Of a stretch of 64,000 bases of DNA, positions 1 to 8,128 are shown one piece after another. The translations under genes and the position numbers were made by a program. The number at the start of each line of letters is the position of its first letter. Positions within the stretch are counted from its first letter, which is position 1. The DNA is from Betaproteobacteria bacterium. GTDB lineage: Bacteria; Pseudomonadota; Gammaproteobacteria; Burkholderiales; Casimicrobiaceae. The DNA is taken from positions 14,323 through 78,322 of the forward strand of contig JADKKQ010000015.1 in the NCBI GenBank assembly GCA_016720425.1, in the 5' to 3' direction. The notes below the pieces were generated by a model. The model was not told where the DNA came from. It searched no databases and worked only from the letters and a program-made list of their open reading frames with translations.

Positions 1-360
1 CCGCAGCCTGGGCAGCGTTCAAGGAGGTAATCAGCGTGGCAGCGAGGTCCAGGCACAGCCTCCTGATCGAGTCCGGTCGAGTCCGGTTCGGGATGCTGCC
101 GGCCCACGGCCACCGCGGGTGCCGGCAGCCCTCGCGCAGTGCCAGCACTGCGCCGAAGTCGGTTGCGACAGAGCTGTTGGCGACGCGATGAGGCGCTGGG
201 TAAGCAGAAAGGGTGCGGCGGCGGCGATGCCCTTTGGTGCGTGATGAGGTAAGCCCCGCAGGAACAGCCGTCGCGAAGGCCGGTGCCTACGTCATCGGCC
301 CCCACCGACTGGAGTAGCCGAGCCGCGCTGGCCGGCAATGATTCCAGCAACACAGTAAGG
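1..360. other. left-edge stretch, no confirmed gene
   Basis: No recognisable gene. One small plus-strand frame, GTG at 36 to TGA at 189-191 (51 codons), has a good Shine-Dalgarno (AAGGAGGT, 21-28) seven bases upstream, but its translation resembles nothing I know. A second overlapping frame is open from the left edge to about 244 and could be the tail of a gene starting outside the window. There is a short repeat of GAGTCCGGT around 69-90. No tRNA or clear att site was seen. Confidence 0.3.
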
Positions 361-1798
361 CTAGTGAGCGTAATCCTCGATGGCGAGTGCCTCTTGGGCC
401 ATCCGCTCGTATTGCTTAATAATCCGCTCCGGGACCTCCTTAACCGTGGTCCGCAATCCCTGCGCGCGTAACGTCTCCTGCAGCGTCGGAACATGTAGAC
501 GCTTCGGCGTTACATTTTGCTGTACGCACAGCGCCGCCGCCGTCCCAGCCGCCTGGCCGGTGCACATGCTCGGCGTGTTATACCGAACCGCGGCCCATGC
601 CTTGAAGTCCAGGGAAACGGACGCGCCCGCCGCCAGTAGATTGTCAATTTCCGTGGAAATTAAGCAGCGATACGGAATGTCGTAGGGAGTAACGTTAAAT
701 GCGAAGTGATGCGTACCGTTGGGCAGAAAATAGTCCGGCGGCATATTGCAGACGGTGATGCCATCATCAAACGTCTTCACTGTCGTCATGTCTTCTTCAG
801 TCAAGATGTGCTCACCGCGGAGGCGGTGCCCATCCCGCAGTAACGGCTGCACCGGCGTCTGCTCAATGTAGGAGTTTTCAAAGCCGGGGACGTTCTCTTT
901 GAGTAGCTTGTGCAATGACCAAGCCTGCTTACGCAAATCAATTTCGCCGGCTGTCATCGCTTCGACTTCCCACGGATGCTGACCGGGTTGCAGCGTGTAC
1001 CCGGGACTCAGCACCCAAACGCGTCCGTTTTCCCGTTCGCCCAGAATGACGCTGTTTCGCAGCAAATATAAGTTTCCTTTCGCCTTGGCGTCCGCAATTA
1101 GCTTGCGGCCAGAAATATACTGGTTCCATTCCTCTGGGTGCTCTTGCTCGAATGCCCGGTACTTCTTCACATCCAACCCACCGATGAAGTACGCCCATCC
1201 ATAGCCCATATGCTGCCCTTTGTATGGGCCGTCCGGAAAGCCTTCCTCGCCAATGACGGGCGCTCCCGACTTCCAGGCAATGTCGCCAATGCCAGAGCAA
1301 TCAATGATCACTTTGGCCCGGATCGCGAACCGACCTTCACGGGTTTCGACAATGAGCGCTTTCAGGCTATTGCCTTCCCGAATTGCACCGACCGCAAACG
1401 TGTGAAACAACACTTTCACGCCTGCTTCAAGGACAACATTGTCGAGGAACTGTTTGTAATACTCCCCGTCGAAAAAAACGACGCCTTGCTTGGGACCCCA
1501 ACCACCACGGTCCCACTTTTCGGGGATGTCATGCACAACCCCGCCGCCCTGGTCCATCCGCTCTGTAATTTCCTTGACAAAGCCGCCGTGAAGTTCACTG
1601 TTCACAAACGAAAAACTGCTGGAGTACGTCAGTGTTTGTGAGCCACCCAAGCATCGAAGCGTTCTACCAACAGGTTCTTAGCACCGTTCGGGCGGCCCCT
1701 AATGCAGCGCCAATTCCTCCCGGACCACCACCGACGACAATGACATCGACATCGTAGCGGACTGGCAGTTGGCGTTCCGGCTCGAGAATTGAAGGCAT
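361..1798 (-). pseudogene. FAD-dependent oxidoreductase, two frameshifts
   Basis: Resembles the FAD-dependent oxidoreductases of the FAD_oxidored family. The start (ATG at 1798) has AGGAG seven bases upstream. The N-terminus carries the Rossmann motif VVGGGPGGIGAALGAA. The frame is then lost near 1688 and again near 1653. Reading across both shifts restores a plausible join, RNGAKNLLVERF then CLGGSQTLTYSS, so each lesion looks like one missing base. The rest to the stop at 361 is open and includes FAD-family features such as a late GASVSLD segment and VRYNTPSMCTGQAAG. Intact length would be about 479 aa. GC is visibly lower than in the neighbouring core genes, and an integrase lies upstream, which suggests acquired DNA. 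The substrate is unknown. Sequencing error cannot be excluded. Confidence 0.75.
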
Positions 1799-2312
1799 CT
1801 CATATCTCCTACTATTGTCAAATGGTGTGGACGGCGCAGAGCAGCACCACCACGGCTCGCGACTCAGGGTCATCGTAATCTGGTACGGGCGCGCGGCAAC
1901 ACCCACTCGCTGTTCTCGGCTCTTGAGGATCGGGGCCACGAGGTCACCTTCAGCAGCAGCGCACCCCAAGTCTGGTCACTGGCAGCTATTGCGACGCCCA
2001 CCAAGCGGCAACCCGATCGGATTGCGCATCATCGTAGTTTAGGACGAGCTTGGTGCGGCGCCACGGTCGAAGTTTGCGGCAGGTCAAAGTTCACGCGTGG
2101 TTTGGGGGAGATCGCGCGCGGATCGTCGACGAGATCCACGAAGCCTTATGGAATAATTAGGCGCGCAAACGTAGGCGCCACCTTGATTCCATAGCCGTCT
2201 CTTTCTCACCAACTATGACCAAGGTGATCGAAGTGGACGGCGTAGAGCAGCATGGCTTGGATGTTGCCTCACGAGGCCGGGACCGTACCGCCATTTTCGC
2301 ACTGGTGTGCTC
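1799..2312. other. gene-free accessory DNA beside the integrase
   Basis: About 500 bases without a convincing gene. One plus-strand frame near 1890-1960 reads like the N-terminus of a Rossmann-type enzyme (THSLFSALEDRGHEVTF), but it has no start or continuation, so at best it is a gene remnant. Two copies of an imperfect 20-base repeat lie here. The mixture looks like decayed accessory DNA. Confidence 0.4.
1827..2252. repeat. imperfect 20-bp direct repeat pair
   Basis: GTGGACGGCGCAGAGCAGCA at 1827-1846 recurs at 2233-2252 with a single C-to-T difference, same orientation, 406 bases apart. Both copies are in the gene-free segment between the broken oxidoreductase and the integrase. They could be remnants of a duplicated coding segment or recombination-related repeats. 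No function can be assigned. Confidence 0.5.
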
Positions 2313-3473
2313 CTATTTCCTGGTCGCCAAATGCGTCAGTAGATCACTCCACTTCTGCATTAATTCCCTGCGCCGTTGCAGAAGAGTTGCCCTGTTGTAG
2401 GCCCGCTCCACCTCTCCCCCCAAGCGGTGCGCCAGCGCAAGCTCGATCGCGTCGTGCGAGCCCAAGTCGTGCTCGCGGGTGATCGTTGCAAACGTTGAGC
2501 GAAAGCTGTGCGGCACGATCGGGAACGGCAACTCCATCCTCTCAATGGCGCGGTTGATGGCCGTCTTGCTGATCGGCTGATCGCGGGCACTGAGGCCGGG
2601 GAAGAGGTAGAGCGACGGGCCGCGCAGCTGCATCGCCTCGCGTACCAGCTTGGTTGCCTGCCTCGAGAGCGGCACGATGTGCTCGCGCCTCCCTTTCATC
2701 CGCGGGGCCGGAATCCGGATCACGCCCAGCTTCAGGTCGACATCCGCGGCCTCCAGTCGGCACAGCTCGGCCACGCGTAGCGCCAGATGCGGCAGCAGCT
2801 TGACTGCATAGAGGACGGACGGGGTGAGCGCCTCGACGTCGGCGCGCAGGAACTCGCCGAGATGCTTCTCCGTCAGATCGGGATGCGGCTTCGACGGAGG
2901 CTTCGGAATCGCCCGCCGCAACGCGGTGGCGACGTTGTGCCGCGCGGCACCTCGCGCGATCGCGTGATCGAGGATCATCGTGACCAGCCCCCGCAGATCG
3001 TTGGCGTGGCTGGCGCTGACCCTCCGCTCGCCCTCCTCCATCAACACCAGGACCTCGACCGCCTCGATCTCGGCCACCGGGCGATCGCCGAGCGTCGGCA
3101 GGATGTCGCGGTCGAGCCATCGCCGGCAGTTCTTCTTCCAGGAAACCGAGCGCATCGCGGCATACCGGCGGAACCAATCTTCGGCGATGCCACGGAACGT
3201 CGTGCCCGCGGCGACGGCGGCCTTGGTCTTCGCGACCTTGCGATGTTGAACCGGATCCTTGCCAGCGGCCACCTGATCGTGGACGCCGCGCGCGGCGGCA
3301 ATGGCCGCCTCGAGATCGAGTTCCTTCAACGTGCCGACGACGATCTGGCGGCGCTTGCCGTGCAGCCGATAGGCAACGCGCCAGGTGCGTTTGCCGCCCG
3401 GGTGAACGGCGAGTCTCAGGTTCTCGGCGAGCGTGTATTCACCGGGCGGAAGGGTCTGCAGATCACGGGTCAT
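2313..3473 (-). CDS. tyrosine-type site-specific integrase
   Basis: Tyrosine recombinase of the P4/prophage integrase type, 386 aa from ATG 3473. It integrates and excises a mobile element. An N-terminal arm-type DNA-binding segment (about 1-80) resembles the arm domain of these integrases. A core-binding region follows (about 95-190), then the catalytic domain. All expected catalytic residues are visible: Arg233 (ALRVAEL), Lys260, His322 and Arg325 (HSFR), His349 (AHRLGG) and the nucleophile Tyr359 (ERAYNR), so the enzyme looks functional. A longer GTG start at 3494 is possible but lies inside the GTGTTACC array, and I see no clear Shine-Dalgarno for either. The neighbouring 3-kb segment is the only mobile DNA seen here. 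The rest of the element must lie to the left or be lost. Confidence 0.92.
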   Translation of the reverse strand: MTRDLQTLPPGEYTLAENLRLAVHPGGKRTWRVAYRLHGKRRQIVVGTLKELDLEAAIAAARGVHDQVAAGKDPVQHRKVAKTKAAVAAGTTFRGIAEDWFRRYAAMRSVSWKKNCRRWLDRDILPTLGDRPVAEIEAVEVLVLMEEGERRVSASHANDLRGLVTMILDHAIARGAARHNVATALRRAIPKPPSKPHPDLTEKHLGEFLRADVEALTPSVLYAVKLLPHLALRVAELCRLEAADVDLKLGVIRIPAPRMKGRREHIVPLSRQATKLVREAMQLRGPSLYLFPGLSARDQPISKTAINRAIERMELPFPIVPHSFRSTFATITREHDLGSHDAIELALAHRLGGEVERAYNRATLLQRRRELMQKWSDLLTHLATRK

Positions 3474-3477
3474 GGGC

Positions 3478-3571
3478 GGTAACACCGGTAACACGGCGAG
3501 GGGTCCATGTTACCACCGTGTTACCAGCCGTGTTACCGGACAGCAGAAGACACCAGAGGACTCGTGTTACC
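3478..3571. repeat. six GTGTTACC boxes upstream of the integrase
   Basis: Six copies of an octamer lie in 94 bases immediately upstream of, and overlapping the alternative start of, the integrase. Two are in minus orientation as GGTAACAC (3478-3485, 3487-3494). Four are in plus orientation (3507-3514 with one mismatch, 3518-3525, 3530-3537, 3564-3571). The spacing of neighbouring copies is 9 to 12 bases, then 34. The arrangement suits arm-type integrase or excisionase sites, or an operator for integrase autoregulation. The function is inferred. Confidence 0.65.
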
Positions 3572-3590
3572 GCTGCCCTAGCAAAGTCAC

Positions 3591-4205
3591 CTAGAGTTCT
3601 GCGCTGGAAAGCCTCTGGACGTACCGCGCGACGAGGTCGACTTCCAGGTTCACCGGATCGCCTGCCGAAAGCGTCCCGAGCGTGGTGGCTGCCAGCGTGT
3701 GCGGTATCAGGTTCACGTGAAAGCGCCGTCCCTCGACTCCGTTGACGGTAAGGCTCACGCCCTGCACGGCGATCGAGCCTTTGGCGGCGATGAAGCGGGC
3801 GAGCGCTTCCGGTGCCGCGATCTCCAGGCGCCAGCTGCCTCCGGGGTCCCCGGTCACCGCGGCAAAGGCGACGACCTCGCCGACGCCGTCGACGTGCCCG
3901 GTCATCAGGTGGCCGCCCAGCCGGTCGGCGAGCCGCAGCGCCTTCTCGAGGTTGACCGGTCCCGGGGCGGCCAATCCGGTCGTGCACCGGATCGTCTCCG
4001 CGGAGACGTCGAACAGCAGCTGCATTCCGTCCGTCGCCTTGCGCAGTTCGACGACCGTCAGGCAGCAGCCGTTGACGGCCACGCTGTCGCCGATCCGGAT
4101 GTCGTCGGTGTCGAGGTGCCCGGGCGCGATCGCCAGTCGCAGCCCGTCGGGTCCCGAGCCCGCCGCCACGATCCGCCCCTTCGCCTGCACGATGCCGGTG
4201 AACAT
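3591..4205 (-). CDS. ribE: riboflavin synthase, alpha chain
   Basis: Converts two 6,7-dimethyl-8-ribityllumazine molecules to riboflavin plus a pyrimidine, the last step of riboflavin synthesis. The 204-residue protein shows the family's two tandem lumazine-binding barrels: one begins MFTGIVQAKG, the second near residue 100 with the paired MTGHVDGVG. Both carry the conserved SVAVNGCCLTV or VQGVSLTVNG turn. It follows ribD with a three-base gap, so the two are surely co-transcribed. ribBA and ribH, which often come next in betaproteobacteria, are absent here, and the integrase locus lies directly downstream instead. No FMN riboswitch was seen. Confidence 0.96.
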   Translation of the reverse strand: MFTGIVQAKGRIVAAGSGPDGLRLAIAPGHLDTDDIRIGDSVAVNGCCLTVVELRKATDGMQLLFDVSAETIRCTTGLAAPGPVNLEKALRLADRLGGHLMTGHVDGVGEVVAFAAVTGDPGGSWRLEIAAPEALARFIAAKGSIAVQGVSLTVNGVEGRRFHVNLIPHTLAATTLGTLSAGDPVNLEVDLVARYVQRLSSAEL

Positions 4206-4208
4206 CCG

Positions 4209-5306
4209 TCAGTCCTTTCGTTCGACGCGGGCGATCACCCGCAGATCGTCGCCCACGCGGGCGACGTCGTGGAAGCGCAGCGCGACGCCATCGGCGAGTT
4301 TCTGCAGGCCGGCGCCGAAATCGGCCACCCCGCGGGCGGGATCGCCCAGCAGCCGGGGGGCGAGATAGACCAGCAGCTCGTCGACCAATCCGGCACGCAG
4401 CAGCGCGCCGTTGAGACCCGCCCCGGCCTCGACGTGCAGCTCGTTGACGCCCCGGTGCGCGAGCGCCTGCAGCAGTGCGTCGAGGTCGACGCGTCCGGCG
4501 TCATCCGGCAGCGCAAGCGCCTCCACCGTCGCCGGCCACGACGCGTTGCGCGGCCCGGCGGTCACCACCAGCGTCGGCCCGCCGGCGAGCAGCTTGGCCC
4601 CGGCGGGCGTTTCGGCGTGGCGGTCGACGACGACGCGCAGCGGCTGCCGCGTCGTCGGCACCGCACGCACGGTCAGTTCGGGATCGTCGGAGCGAACGGT
4701 GCCGATGCCGGTCAGGATCGCGCAGGCGCGGGCGCGCCAGCGATGCCCGTCGGCGCGCGCCTCGTCACCGGTGATCCACTTGCTCTCGCCGCTTACGAGC
4801 CCGGTCCGACCGTCGAGGCTGATCGCAGCCTTCATGCGCACCCAGGGGCGGCCGCGGGTCACCCGGCTCACGAAGCCGAGATTGAGCTCGCGGGCCTCGT
4901 CCTCCCGCAGGCCGATCTCCGTCGCGATGCCGGCGCCGCGCAGCCGCTCGGCGCCGTGCGCCGCGGCAGGGTTGGGATCGGCCATCGCCACGACCACGCG
5001 CGCGATCCGCGCCGCGATCACGGCGTCGGTGCACGGCGGCGTGCGCCCGGTGTGGTTGCACGGCTCCAGCGTCACGTAGAGGGTCGCCCCGGCGGGGTCG
5101 TGCCCGCGGGCGCGGGCGTCGTCGAGCGCCGCGACCTCGGCGTGCGCCTCGCCGGCGCGGGCGTGGAACCCTTCCCCGATCACCACACCGTCCCGCGCCA
5201 CCACGCAGCCGACCCGGGGGTTGGGCGTGGTCGTCTCGAGTCCGCGGGCGGCGAGCGCGAGCGCCCTCGCCATCAGCCTGCGATCGGTGTCGGCGCCGCC
5301 GCCCAT
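4209..5306 (-). CDS. ribD: bifunctional riboflavin deaminase/reductase RibD
   Basis: Carries out two successive steps of riboflavin synthesis: deamination of the diaminopyrimidine ribosylamine, then NADPH-dependent reduction of the ribose. The 365 aa are normal for RibD. The N-terminal deaminase has the zinc-site motif HAE (His55, Glu57) and the PCNHTGRTPPC segment (Cys83, Cys92). The reductase domain begins near residue 148 (RPWVRMKAAISLDGRTG) and includes SKWITGDEAR. It lies between nrdR and ribE on the same strand with short gaps, the usual nrdR-ribD-ribE order. Confidence 0.97.
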   Translation of the reverse strand: MGGGADTDRRLMARALALAARGLETTTPNPRVGCVVARDGVVIGEGFHARAGEAHAEVAALDDARARGHDPAGATLYVTLEPCNHTGRTPPCTDAVIAARIARVVVAMADPNPAAAHGAERLRGAGIATEIGLREDEARELNLGFVSRVTRGRPWVRMKAAISLDGRTGLVSGESKWITGDEARADGHRWRARACAILTGIGTVRSDDPELTVRAVPTTRQPLRVVVDRHAETPAGAKLLAGGPTLVVTAGPRNASWPATVEALALPDDAGRVDLDALLQALAHRGVNELHVEAGAGLNGALLRAGLVDELLVYLAPRLLGDPARGVADFGAGLQKLADGVALRFHDVARVGDDLRVIARVERKD

Positions 5307-5327
5307 GTCGCCGCCGATGTCGCCGCC

Positions 5328-5798
5328 TTAGCGACGCGGGCGCTTGGTCGGCGCCTCGACTTCCTTGATCGCGTCGCGAAAGTCGGAGACGTCCTGGAAG
5401 CTGCGGTAGACCGAGGCGAAGCGGATGTAGCCGACCTTGTCGAGCTTGTGCAGCTCCTGCATCACCATCTCGCCGATCTGGCGCGACGGGATCTCGCGCT
5501 CGCCCTGCGCCAGCACCTGGGCGACGATGCGCTCGACCGCGGCGTCGACGTACTCGGTCGGCACCGGCCGCTTGTGCAGCGCGCGGGCGAATCCGTTGCG
5601 GATCTTCTCGGCGCTGAAATCCGAGCGCGTGCCGTTGGTCTTGACCACCTGCGGCAACCGCAGCTCGACGGTCTCGTAGGTCGTGAAGCGCTTCTTGCAG
5701 GCGAGGCAGCGGCGGCGCCGGCGGATGGAGTCACCCGCGTCCGAATCGCGCGAGTCGATGACCTGTGTTTCGGTGCTGGCGCAGAAGGGGCACTTCAT
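5328..5798 (-). CDS. nrdR: ribonucleotide reductase repressor NrdR
   Basis: ATP/dATP-sensing repressor of ribonucleotide reductase genes, 156 aa. The zinc ribbon is visible as CPFC (Cys3, Cys6) and CLAC (Cys31, Cys34), followed by an ATP-cone domain (about 49-139) starting VVKTNGTRSDFSAEKI. A basic linker RRRRR precedes the second Cys pair. It is the first gene of nrdR-ribD-ribE, downstream of glyA on the same strand, as in many betaproteobacteria. A repeat-rich 150-base spacer separates it from glyA. Confidence 0.97.
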   Translation of the reverse strand: MKCPFCASTETQVIDSRDSDAGDSIRRRRRCLACKKRFTTYETVELRLPQVVKTNGTRSDFSAEKIRNGFARALHKRPVPTEYVDAAVERIVAQVLAQGEREIPSRQIGEMVMQELHKLDKVGYIRFASVYRSFQDVSDFRDAIKEVEAPTKRPRR

Positions 5799-5800
5799 GG

Positions 5801-5950
5801 CAGGGATCAGGGATCAGGGATCAGAGAAAACAACGTGGCATCACAAGTGACCGCTTCGGCACACGACTTTCCCACTCTTCGACAACAAGCCCCACGACGC
5901 CTTTGCCTGCCGGTGTTCTCTGATACCTGACCTCTGTTCCCTGTTCCCTG
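5801..5950. repeat. CAGGGAT-rich inverted repeat element
   Basis: The glyA-nrdR spacer is bounded by imperfect inverted repeats. The left arm, 5801-5828, is a tandem of CAGGGAT units ending AGAGAA. The right arm, 5916-5950, read on the opposite strand, gives CAGGGAACAGGGAACAGAGG and on to ATCAGAGAA. The whole spacer could fold into a long stem with a loop of about 87 bases, and the right arm ends at the glyA stop codon. It resembles small dispersed intergenic palindromes such as REP- or MITE-like elements. Confidence 0.6.
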
Positions 5951-7198
5951 CTAACCGTAGACCGGGAACTTCTTGGTCAGCGCGGCGACGCCGGTCGCGA
6001 TCCGGGCGATGCCAGCGTCGTCGCCGACGGCGTCGAACACGTCGGCGATCAGGTGCCCCAACTCCTCGCACTCGAGCTCGGTGAAGCCGCGCGTCGTCAC
6101 CGCCGGGCTGCCGAGGCGAATGCCGGAAGTCACGAACGGCTTCTCGGGGTCGTTGGGAATCGAGTTCTTGTTGACGGTGATGTGCACCTTGGCGAGCGCC
6201 GCCTCGGCGTCCTTGCCGGTGATCTTCTTGGCGCGCAGGTCGACCAGGAACAGGTGGCTGTCGGTGCCGCCGGAAACGATGCGCAGGCCGCGCTCCTGCA
6301 TCACCTTGGCCATCACCCGCGCGTTCTCGAGCACCTGCTCCTGGTAGCGGCGAAAATCCTTGCGCAGCGCCTCGCCGAAGGCGACCGCCTTGGCGGCGAT
6401 CACGTGCATCAGCGGCCCGCCCTGCAGGCCGGGAAACACCGCGGAGTTGATCGCCTTTTCGTTGTCGGCGCCGGTGAGGATGATGCCCCCCCGCGGGCCG
6501 CGCAGCGTCTTGTGCGTGGTGCTGGTGACGTAGTCGGCGATGCCGACCGGGCTCGGATAGACGCCGGCGGCGACCAGGCCGGCGTAGTGCGCCATGTCGA
6601 CCATGAACTTGGCACCGACGCTGTCGGCAATGGCGCGGAAGCGCTTCCAGTCGATCACCCGCGAGTAGGCCGACGCACCGGCGATGATCAGCTTCGGCTT
6701 GTGCTCGTGCGCGAGGCGCTCGGCGGCGTCGTAGTCGATGAGCTCGGTGTCCGGGTGCAGGCCGTAGGGCACGACGTTGAACCACTTGCCGCTGATGTTG
6801 ACCGGCGACCCGTGGGTCAGGTGCCCGCCGTGCGGCAGGCTCATGCCGAGGATCGTGTCGCCGGGCTTGATGGCGGCGAAGAACACCGCCTGGTTCGCCT
6901 GCGCCCCGGAATGGGGCTGCACGTTCGCCGCCTCGGCGCCGAACAGCTTCTTCACGCGATCGATGGCGAGCTGCTCGGCGACGTCGACGTGCTCGCAGCC
7001 GCCGTAGTAGCGCTTGCCCGGATAGCCCTCGGCGTACTTGTTGGTGAGCTGCGAGCCCTGCGCCGCCAGCACGGCCGGGCTGGCGTAGTTCTCGGAGGCG
7101 ATCAGCTCGATGTGGTCTTCCTGCCGGCGGTTCTCGGCGGCAATGGCCGCCCAGAGGTCGGGATCGGACTGGGCCAGCGTCTGCGAACGGTGAAACAT
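5951..7198 (-). CDS. glyA: serine hydroxymethyltransferase
   Basis: PLP enzyme that interconverts serine and glycine and loads one-carbon units onto tetrahydrofolate. It is 415 aa from ATG 7198 (MFHRSQTL), the normal length. An upstream in-frame extension lacks family similarity, so this start is preferred. Diagnostic segments are ELIASENY near residue 31, TNKYAEGYPGKRYYGG near 54, and the PLP-lysine motif TTHKTLRGPRGG near residue 230. It precedes nrdR on the same strand. Its stop codon touches the CAGGGAT repeat element. Confidence 0.97.
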   Translation of the reverse strand: MFHRSQTLAQSDPDLWAAIAAENRRQEDHIELIASENYASPAVLAAQGSQLTNKYAEGYPGKRYYGGCEHVDVAEQLAIDRVKKLFGAEAANVQPHSGAQANQAVFFAAIKPGDTILGMSLPHGGHLTHGSPVNISGKWFNVVPYGLHPDTELIDYDAAERLAHEHKPKLIIAGASAYSRVIDWKRFRAIADSVGAKFMVDMAHYAGLVAAGVYPSPVGIADYVTSTTHKTLRGPRGGIILTGADNEKAINSAVFPGLQGGPLMHVIAAKAVAFGEALRKDFRRYQEQVLENARVMAKVMQERGLRIVSGGTDSHLFLVDLRAKKITGKDAEAALAKVHITVNKNSIPNDPEKPFVTSGIRLGSPAVTTRGFTELECEELGHLIADVFDAVGDDAGIARIATGVAALTKKFPVYG

Positions 7199-7374
7199 TG
7201 GGGGGCTTTCCAACGATGGTAGAGGGAGATCCAACGGGTGAATTCTAGCACCGCGCCGGTCGACGCCGTGCTCCGGGACCCGCCGGTCGGACCGCAGGGC
7301 TCTTGCCCGCGGCTCCGCGACTTCCGGGACCGAAGCACCGGCCGCACCCGCCCCGCAAGACCCCCTTCCCTGTC

Positions 7375-7380
7375 TATAAT
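7375..7380 (+). promoter_or_regulatory. candidate -10 box for the TRAP genes
   Basis: A perfect TATAAT stands about 98 bases before the dctQ start in an otherwise GC-rich spacer. No good -35 hexamer is seen at 16-18 bases upstream, so an activator may be needed. The 279-base spacer is shared with the divergent glyA gene. Confidence 0.4.
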
Positions 7381-7477
7381 GACCCGGTTTCCGGACCGGC
7401 ATTTGCCGTTGCCAGCGGTCGAAAGGTCAGGCGACGGGCAGCGATTGCCGGTGGGTCGTCCGAGGAAGGGGGAGTTC

Positions 7478-8128
7478 GTGAACGGATTGCTATCTCTGTC
7501 GCGCATCATCGACGACATCAACGAGCGTGTCGGCAAGACCACGATGTGGCTGATCCTGATCGTGGTCGTCATCAGCGCGGGCAATGCGGTGGTCCGCTAC
7601 CTGCTGAACGAGAGTTCGAACGCCCTGCTGGAGATCCAGTGGTACCTGTTCTCGGCGGTCTTCCTGCTCATGGCCGGCTACGTCTTCAAGCGCAACGAAC
7701 ACATCCGCATCGACGTGGTCACCGGGCGGATGTCGGCGCGAGCCCAGAACTGGATCGACGTCTTCGGCATCATCTTCTTCCTGTTGCCGATGGTCATCCT
7801 GACCATGACGCTTTCCTGGCCGGTGTTCATGAACGCCTGGGTCTCCAACGAGACCTCGCCGAATCCCGGCGGACTGGTCCGCTGGCCGGTGCGCCTCCTG
7901 ATGCCGATCGGCTTCTTCCTGCTGCTGCTGCAGGGGATCTCCGAGCTCATCAAACGCTTTGCCTTTCTGACCGGCAAAGGACCCAATCCGCTGGACAAGG
8001 CCAAGGGACCGACGCCCGAGGAACTGCTTGCCGCGGAAATCAAGCGCCAACGGGAGATCGACGAGGCCGCCGCTGTCGCCGGGAACGACCTGACGGCTGA
8101 CCGCGGCCCGCAAGGGGGGCGGAAATGA
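7478..8128 (+). CDS. TRAP transporter small permease (DctQ)
   Basis: Small membrane subunit of a sodium-coupled tripartite (TRAP) uptake system, in the inner membrane. GTG 7478 is chosen because GGAAGGGGGAG precedes it, and the longer upstream frame is not membrane-protein-like. The 216 aa have four predicted membrane segments (about 20-42, 52-71, 92-114 and 133-156), the usual DctQ topology. A charged C-terminal tail of about 50 residues follows. The DctM gene overlaps its stop by ATGA, so the two are translationally coupled. With the adjacent TakP-like binding proteins, a 2-oxoacid or related organic acid is the likely substrate. Confidence 0.9.
   Translation: MNGLLSLSRIIDDINERVGKTTMWLILIVVVISAGNAVVRYLLNESSNALLEIQWYLFSAVFLLMAGYVFKRNEHIRIDVVTGRMSARAQNWIDVFGIIFFLLPMVILTMTLSWPVFMNAWVSNETSPNPGGLVRWPVRLLMPIGFFLLLLQGISELIKRFAFLTGKGPNPLDKAKGPTPEELLAAEIKRQREIDEAAAVAGNDLTADRGPQGGRK

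Noticed and set aside
1..3600. tRNA attachment site beside the integrase
   Set aside because: I looked for a cloverleaf and a TTCGA-type T loop near the integrase and found none in the window.
3591..5306. FMN riboswitch controlling ribD-ribE
   Set aside because: The rib genes start inside a compact cluster with 21 bases or fewer between genes, leaving no room, and no RFN-type conserved segments were seen before nrdR.
7238..7477. N-terminal extension of the DctQ gene from ATG 7238
   Set aside because: The extension is Pro/Arg-rich without family similarity and crosses the candidate promoter. The GTG at 7478 has a good ribosome site.
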